From contig MUCT01000018.1 of the NCBI GenBank assembly GCA_002816585.1, forward strand, positions 1-59,889: 59,889 nt of DNA, read 5' to 3'. This document shows, one piece after another, positions 54,927-59,889 of this stretch. Within the stretch, counting starts at the first letter, position 1; each line of letters opens with the position of its first letter. This stretch comes from SAR202 cluster bacterium Io17-Chloro-G6 (lineage in GTDB: Bacteria > Chloroflexota > Dehalococcoidia > UBA3495). Below the pieces are notes generated by a model. It did no database searches. It had not been told where the DNA came from and worked only from the letters and a program-made list of their open reading frames with translations. A program made the position numbers and the translations under genes.

Positions 54927-55289
54927 TTGTCTAGAGTCAAACGTGGCGTTACTAAACACGCCCGCCACAAGAAGATATTAAAGGCCGCCAAAGGCTACAG
55001 CGGCTCTTCTTCCCGCAACTACAAATGGGCCAAAGAAGCGGTCATGCACGCCTGGAGCCACGCATACCGGCATCGGCGCGAGCGTAAAGGAGACTTTCGC
55101 CGTTTGTGGATCATCCGCATCGGCGCAGGTTGCCGGGAAGCTGGCACTACCTATAGCCAATTTATGCACGGTCTGAAGCTAGCCGGAGTGGAACTGGACC
55201 GGAAGATTCTGGCCGACATGGCGGTTCAGGACGCCGAGGCTTTCAAAAAGCTGGTTGGGCTGGCCAACGAACAGTTGGCCGCCGCCTAA
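54927..55289 (+). CDS. rplT: 50S ribosomal protein L20
   Basis: This 120-aa L20 has SRVKRGVTKHARHKKILKAA, AKGYSGSSSRNYKWAKEAV and RLWIIRIGAGCREAG. The start codon is TTG with GGAG about 9 bases upstream. L20 is a known repressor of its own operon in other bacteria. A terminator follows. Confidence 0.96.
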   Translation: MSRVKRGVTKHARHKKILKAAKGYSGSSSRNYKWAKEAVMHAWSHAYRHRRERKGDFRRLWIIRIGAGCREAGTTYSQFMHGLKLAGVELDRKILADMAVQDAEAFKKLVGLANEQLAAA

Positions 55290-55310
55290 GCAGTACAGGA
55301 CAGGTCAAAA

Positions 55311-55349
55311 AGAAAATCCGGGGTTTGAAATTTACCCCGGATTTTTTTT
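55311..55349 (+). terminator. Rho-independent terminator of the infC operon
   Basis: AATCCGGGGT (55315-55324) pairs with ACCCCGGATT (55334-55343), followed by eight T. Confidence 0.9.
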
Positions 55350-55449
55350 GTGTCCGCTGATTTGTCCTGGGAGCGGTCCCAGAACCAGCTCTTTCTTCTG
55401 TAAACTCCTTTTGGTGTTTAGGGCATGATTCCGTACCAAACCCGCCGCA

Positions 55450-55884
55450 TTATTTTCTCTCGAACCCGTAGTAGGTGTCGCCGTCCAAGATGCGAACCAG
55501 CCGTTCCTCGGTGATCACAATGGGCCGGATGGGAGTGGCCCAGCGTTCCGTTAGTTCGTAATGCAGGTCCGACAACGACATGGGCCGGTTCCCCCGGGCG
55601 AGCAACGTGCGGAAAATTATCTCCTGCACCGGCATGTCCGAGCGGATAAAGTTGGCGTCGTTCTTGTAGTTCTGGGCTATCTCACGGATGAGGCTTCTCA
55701 CGTCGCCCAGTTCTTTCACCGGCTTGGACTTGGACGGGCTGGTCGATGCCAGCCGTCCCGCCACCAGATGCACCGGGGACCGTTCCAGCCGGTTCAACCG
55801 GTCCACGCTGATCAGAAACATGGGATTCTCTTTTTCGGGTTGCTCGTCAACCTCGTCTTCGGTTTCGGGGTCGGGAGTCGTCAT
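55450..55884 (-). CDS. Unknown small protein, wHTH-like C-terminus
   Basis: This 144-aa protein has an acidic N-terminus (TPDPETEDEVDEQPEKE) and a C-terminal helical segment, QEIIFRTLLARGNRPMSLSDLHYELTE read in parts, followed by a small beta wing (LVRILDGDTYYGFER). The pattern fits a winged-helix-like fold. No specific family was recognised. Its ATG overlaps the moeA stop (ATGA), so it is coupled to moeA; the start at 55884 was chosen for this reason. Confidence 0.72.
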   Translation of the reverse strand: MTTPDPETEDEVDEQPEKENPMFLISVDRLNRLERSPVHLVAGRLASTSPSKSKPVKELGDVRSLIREIAQNYKNDANFIRSDMPVQEIIFRTLLARGNRPMSLSDLHYELTERWATPIRPIVITEERLVRILDGDTYYGFERK

Positions 55885-57233
55885 ATCTGCACCTCTTCGT
55901 TCCAATCCAACATGATGATCTGCACGTTCTCACCGGCGTCCTTGCCTGGCGAGTCCTCCGGACATATCGCCAGGCCATTTGCCCTGGCCATGGAAGTTAG
56001 TATATTAGAGCCCTGGGGGCCAGTGGGGGTAGCGTGATATTTTCCGTCTTTCAACTCCACTTCCACCCTGGCGTAAACTCGGCGGCCGTCTTCGTTGTGG
56101 ATCGGGCCAGTCAGCACGCCCTCAACCATAGGCCGGGGCATTTTCTCCTTGCCGAGCATCGTGCGTATTGCCGGCCTGGCAAACATCTCAAAGGCCACCA
56201 TAGCGCTCACCGGGTTGCCCGGCAGGCCCATAAGCGGGGTAGCCTTGCCTTCGGGACCGTTCAGGTGACCAAATGCCAATGGTTTGGCTGGACGCATGCG
56301 TACCGACCAGAAGTTCATCTCGCCCCTCTGGTTTAGCACATCTTTCACGATATCATAGTCGCCCTTGGAAACGCCTGCCGAAGTGACGACCAAATCGGCC
56401 CCTGCCGTGGCTTCCAATTTGGCGTTAAGGTCGTCCAAGTTATCCCTGGCGATACCCAGGAGTTTGGGAACCCCGCCGCTGGCCAACACCGAAGCCGCCA
56501 CGCTAAAACTATTGGAGTCGTAGATCTTTCCGCCGGACAAGGGCGCGCCGGTGTTCTCCAATTCGTCGCCCGTGGCCAGCACCGCCACCACCGGACGGCG
56601 GATAACTTTAACCTGGTCCATGCCCAGTGATGCGATGACCCCGACCTCGGCAGCCCGCACCACCGTTCCCTTCTCCAGCACCAAAGCGCCCGCGCTAACA
56701 TCCTCACCTGCCGGACGCACGTTGCAGCCCACGGGCATGTCGGCGAAGATGGCCACTTGGTCCAGCGGTTTGCCCTCCTGTTTGCGCTGAACCTCGTCGG
56801 TCTCCTCGAACGGCACCACCGTGTCGGCGCCACCGGGCACCGGCGCTCCGGTCATGATCCGGATGGCAGTGCCTGGAGAGACTTCTCTATCGGGCATCTG
56901 ACCGGCGGCCACGATGCCGATAACCTTCAGATTCTTTGCATTCTCCTGAGACGCCCCGGCGATGTCGCTGTGGCGCAGGGCATACCCGTCCATCCCTGAG
57001 TTGGCGAGCGGAGGAAGCGCCAGTGGCGAGTGAATGTTCTCCGCCAGCACTTGTCCGATGCAGTCCAGCAGTGGCTTCTCTTCAGCCTCAAGGGTCTGGA
57101 AACTGGCCATAATCCGCTGGTAGGCCTGCTCCACGCTGAGCATGTCCTCGCTGGAGTGGCGATGGCCGTGGCTGTGAGAGTGGGCTGGTGCGTGGTGAGC
57201 GCCATGATGTTGGCCGTGTTCTTGATTAGTCAT
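55881..57233 (-). CDS. moeA: Molybdopterin molybdenumtransferase MoeA with His-rich N-terminus
   Basis: MoeA (Glp) inserts molybdate into adenylylated molybdopterin. The 450-aa protein shows ALPPLANSGMDGYALR, GTAIRIMTGAPVPGGADTVV, VAVLATGDELENTG, VVTSAGVSKGDYD and MGLPGNPVSAMVAFEMF, covering domains I-IV. The first ~30 residues are unusually rich in His (HGQHHGAHHAPAHSHSHGHR) and may bind metal. It lies 73 bases downstream of pheT in the same direction and is coupled to the small wHTH-like gene. No Shine-Dalgarno is obvious before the ATG. Confidence 0.93.
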   Translation of the reverse strand: MTNQEHGQHHGAHHAPAHSHSHGHRHSSEDMLSVEQAYQRIMASFQTLEAEEKPLLDCIGQVLAENIHSPLALPPLANSGMDGYALRHSDIAGASQENAKNLKVIGIVAAGQMPDREVSPGTAIRIMTGAPVPGGADTVVPFEETDEVQRKQEGKPLDQVAIFADMPVGCNVRPAGEDVSAGALVLEKGTVVRAAEVGVIASLGMDQVKVIRRPVVAVLATGDELENTGAPLSGGKIYDSNSFSVAASVLASGGVPKLLGIARDNLDDLNAKLEATAGADLVVTSAGVSKGDYDIVKDVLNQRGEMNFWSVRMRPAKPLAFGHLNGPEGKATPLMGLPGNPVSAMVAFEMFARPAIRTMLGKEKMPRPMVEGVLTGPIHNEDGRRVYARVEVELKDGKYHATPTGPQGSNILTSMARANGLAICPEDSPGKDAGENVQIIMLDWNEEVQI

Positions 57234-57306
57234 ATAGATAAGTTAACGTTTCTGGTCTGAATTTTCCGGTCTAAGAAATAAGATCGCGGCTTTCAGGGTT
57301 TGTGCA

Positions 57307-59709
57307 TTAAGCCCTGAGAGTGACATTTAATTCCCGTTCCAAGGTACGCAGCAACCCGTCCAACGAGCGGTTAACCTCTTCATTGGTCAGAGTGCGGTCC
57401 CTCGCTTGAAAGTATACGTGAAACGCCAGAGATTTGGAGCCTTCGGCAATATTCTCCCCTGAGTAGATGTCGAACAGCTCAACTCGGTCTATACCTCGGT
57501 GGCGCAGAATCAATTGGGTCACCCTCCCGGCGGTTACGTCGGCAGGCGCCACCAACGCCAGATCACGGGTGGCGGAGGGATATCTGGGCAATGACTCGAA
57601 CTGCCTCTGGGACTGTGGCAACGCAGCTAGTACAGAATCTATATCAAGCTCGAATGCGGAAACCCGTGGCTGTTCAAGACCCAACCGCTCTATGACGGTT
57701 GGGTGAATCTCGCCGACCACGCCCAGCACCGCATCGCCAGCGATGATATTGGCGCAGCGTCCCGGATGAAAGGCGGGATGATCAGACGGCTCGTAGGCGG
57801 CAGCCACGCCCAACCGGTCCAACACCCGCTCGACCACACCCTTGGCGTCGTAGAAGTCCAGCAGACTTTCGTCCTCCAGCCACGACGGCTCGTGGCGGAG
57901 CCCGGCCAGCACCGCGGAGACGGTCTCCCGTTCATCGGGAAGTTCTCCATTCCGTGGCTGGAACACCCGTGCCGCCTCAAACATCCGGAACGGCCCCGCG
58001 CCGTGACCCTGGTTGGAAGCCAGATTGGCCATTAGGCTAGCCTGCAATGTGGTGCGCAGGTACTCTCGATCGGAGCTCATTGGGTTGGCAAGACGCAAGG
58101 GGAGGTCGGCCCGGTCTAGCTGTTCGACCTGCTCCAACTGCTCCAGGGTAACCAGGGGGTAGTTGATCACTTCCTGGAAACCGGCGGCGGTCAGCAAGTC
58201 CTTGACCTGGTCCCGCAGCTCCATGACCGGCGCCGGCTGTTGGACGGGGATTGGACTGGTGAGCATGGTAGTCGGCACGGAATCGTAGCCGATGGTCCGG
58301 ACAACCTCCTCCACCAGGTCCTCTTCGATGTTGACGTCGTTGCGCCAATAAGGGACTGTAACCTTCAATTCATCGTCGCCAACGGCCTCCCAAGTGAACC
58401 CCAGGGCATCCATCGTCTCCTGAACCAGCTTCATTTCAACTTCCATTCCCAGCATCCGCTTGATGGTCCTGGACCTAAGCGGCACCACTGGGGCATCGAC
58501 GCCCTCGCTCGAGATGACGTCCACGATGCCGGGCGCGATGGTCCCCCCGGCGACTTCCTGGATCAGCCCGGTGGCCCGGCGCAGGGCGATGGGAGCCAAT
58601 TCGGGGCGTAGTCCTTTCTCAAACCGGAGGGTGGCCTCAGTCCGAAGGTCCATCGACTGGGCGGTCTCGCGGTTGTTGGCGCCATTGAAGGTGGCTGATT
58701 CCAAAAGCACATTCACGGTGCCAGCGCCTATTTCGCTATTGGCCCCGCCGATCACTCCACCCAGGCCGATCGGATCGTTGGCGTCGGCAATGAGCAAATT
58801 ATCGGCGCTCAACTTGCGCTCCACACCATCCAACGTGGTCAGCATTTCGCCCGGCCTGGCCCGGCGCACAACAACGGTGGCGTCTTTGATCATGTCGTAG
58901 TCAAAGGCATGCAAGGGCTGGTTGTACTCCAGCATCACAAAGTTGGTAACGTCCACCACGTTGTTAATGGGTCTCAGGCCAGCCCGGGTCAACCGGTCTT
59001 GGAGCCACCGGGGCGATGGCCCGATTTTAACGCCTTTAAGCAGACTGGCGGTATATCGGCGGCACAAGTCCGGGTCGGCTACGCTGATGTTGACCTGTTC
59101 CGCTATGGGCGCTCCAGCTTCTTGGTAGCTCGATTCGGGTTCCCTGACCCTCTTTCCGGTGAGGGCCGCCACCTCGTGGGCCACGCCCAATACCGATAGA
59201 CAGTCCAGGCGGTTGGGGGTGAGCTCCAAGTCCAAGACAGTATCGCCCAGGTATTCGTCCAGCAAAGTCCCGGTAGGGGCGTCGTCCGGGAGTACTATGA
59301 TGCCTGAATGATCGTCTCCCAAGCCAAGTTCCTGCTCGGAGCAGATCATGCCCTGGGATTCCACACCCCGTATTTTGGCCGCCTCCAGGACTTCGTACTT
59401 CTCGGTATGGGTGTTGTAGATATTTGCCCCCACCTTTGCGAAGCAGATCTTCTGCAAAGCCGCAACGTTGGGCGCGCCGCAGACCACTTCCATCTCTTCG
59501 GCGCCGGTGGTCACCACGCAGAGACGTAGCCGGTCGGCATTGGGATGGGGGCGGACGTCGGTTACGTGTCCGACGAAAACCTCGCTCCATCCACCGATGA
59601 CCTCCACCTCGCCCACCTCGATACCGGCCATGGTCAACCGGTGGGCCAATTCCTGGCCGGGCAGGTCAACGTCCACGTATTGTTTGAGCCAGCTAAGGGG
59701 CACTTTCAT
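57307..59709 (-). CDS. pheT: Phenylalanyl-tRNA synthetase beta subunit
   Basis: PheT forms the alpha2-beta2 enzyme that charges tRNA-Phe. The 800-aa protein has the N-terminal tRNA-binding EMAP-like domain (VGHVTDVRPHPNADRLRLC, about 47-65), B3/B4 editing domain with NRLDCLSVLGVAHEVAALTG, B5 domain, the catalytic-like core and the C-terminal anticodon-binding FDX domain (FPHxxRD-type PRYPSATRDLALV). Length is normal. No pheS is present between the start and the window end, about 180 bases away, so pheS is further upstream or elsewhere. Confidence 0.97.
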   Translation of the reverse strand: MKVPLSWLKQYVDVDLPGQELAHRLTMAGIEVGEVEVIGGWSEVFVGHVTDVRPHPNADRLRLCVVTTGAEEMEVVCGAPNVAALQKICFAKVGANIYNTHTEKYEVLEAAKIRGVESQGMICSEQELGLGDDHSGIIVLPDDAPTGTLLDEYLGDTVLDLELTPNRLDCLSVLGVAHEVAALTGKRVREPESSYQEAGAPIAEQVNISVADPDLCRRYTASLLKGVKIGPSPRWLQDRLTRAGLRPINNVVDVTNFVMLEYNQPLHAFDYDMIKDATVVVRRARPGEMLTTLDGVERKLSADNLLIADANDPIGLGGVIGGANSEIGAGTVNVLLESATFNGANNRETAQSMDLRTEATLRFEKGLRPELAPIALRRATGLIQEVAGGTIAPGIVDVISSEGVDAPVVPLRSRTIKRMLGMEVEMKLVQETMDALGFTWEAVGDDELKVTVPYWRNDVNIEEDLVEEVVRTIGYDSVPTTMLTSPIPVQQPAPVMELRDQVKDLLTAAGFQEVINYPLVTLEQLEQVEQLDRADLPLRLANPMSSDREYLRTTLQASLMANLASNQGHGAGPFRMFEAARVFQPRNGELPDERETVSAVLAGLRHEPSWLEDESLLDFYDAKGVVERVLDRLGVAAAYEPSDHPAFHPGRCANIIAGDAVLGVVGEIHPTVIERLGLEQPRVSAFELDIDSVLAALPQSQRQFESLPRYPSATRDLALVAPADVTAGRVTQLILRHRGIDRVELFDIYSGENIAEGSKSLAFHVYFQARDRTLTNEEVNRSLDGLLRTLERELNVTLRA

Positions 59710-59889
59710 CTATCTATCTCGTATAGCCGGAGAGGGCTTTGCCCAAAACGTATCGACCGTACTTAGTTTCAGATTAGTACGGTGTTACCGCCCTGTCACC
59801 CTGAGAGCTTGTGATTCATTTAGATTTTCGAAAAAGTAAGATGCCGGTGAATCGTTGGTCCGGTCGAATCGAGGATCAGACATCGCACA

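Noticed and set aside
59757..59782. CCGTACT/AGTACGG hairpin upstream of pheT, considered as attenuator
   Set aside because: No T-run, leader peptide with Phe codons or T-box features were visible, so it is not called.

Overview
The window looks like a bacterial chromosome segment of moderately high G+C with dense, mostly operonic genes. The gene mix suggests a Chloroflexota genome, perhaps Dehalococcoidia/SAR202-like. It has GuaB3-type IMPDH, several luciferase-like monooxygenases, acetamidase/formamidase, PT-rich surface proteins, UGSC-type and GrdB-like selenoproteins, and a type IV pilus locus without PilQ or PilT. This lineage call is an inference from gene content, not a placement. Frameshifts and a suspicious gene junction would fit a draft or metagenome-derived assembly.

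Region 1 (1-3250, minus strand) is a guaB3 / UGSC selenoprotein / 355-aa protein operon, followed by a solitary 5S rRNA gene with its own promoter. In the UGSC gene an in-frame TGA is followed by a GGTCT-loop hairpin at the position expected for a bacterial SECIS. Region 2 (3400-16800) holds clpC, radA, moaE/moaD, a divergent SDR and dihydropyrimidinase-like pair with mirror-image promoters, a Panacea-type toxin-antitoxin candidate, two luciferase-like oxidoreductases, an acetamidase/formamidase homologue and a degenerate PfkB-family protein. Region 3 (16900-19850) has an orphan oligopeptide-binding lipoprotein and a 5'-3' exonuclease.

Region 4 (19857-36830, minus strand) is a type IV pilus locus. 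In transcription order it runs pilB paralogue, pilC relic, pilB, pilC, pilN-like, pilO-like, pilM-like, prepilin peptidase, two pseudopilins, a pilin carrying a seven-repeat propeller, a PilW-like minor pilin and a 1289-aa PilX-like protein ending in Kelch-like blades. The pilB-pilC unit was duplicated; one pilC has decayed and the extra PilB has lost canonical motor residues. Upstream (37055-41002) is an sppA (frameshifted) / DUF4350-like / helical-repeat lipoprotein cassette.

Region 5 (41368-51463) contains tRNA-Gln(CTG), an alpha/beta hydrolase, coaBC and coaX, and a broken ethylbenzene-dehydrogenase-like haem protein joined tail to tail with a truncated GrdB-like selenoprotein. It also has a block with a TIM-barrel-like protein, an M50 protease, an acidic protein and an amidohydrolase, then a small lipoprotein. 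Region 6 (51712-59709) carries a PAC2 protein, an M20 peptidase, the infC-rpmI-rplT operon (infC apparently starting at AUA), and on the minus strand pheT, moeA and a small wHTH-like protein.

The themes that stand out are selenocysteine use (two independent TGA-plus-hairpin genes), molybdenum cofactor genes at both ends, and a pilus machine elaborated with beta-propeller minor pilins.
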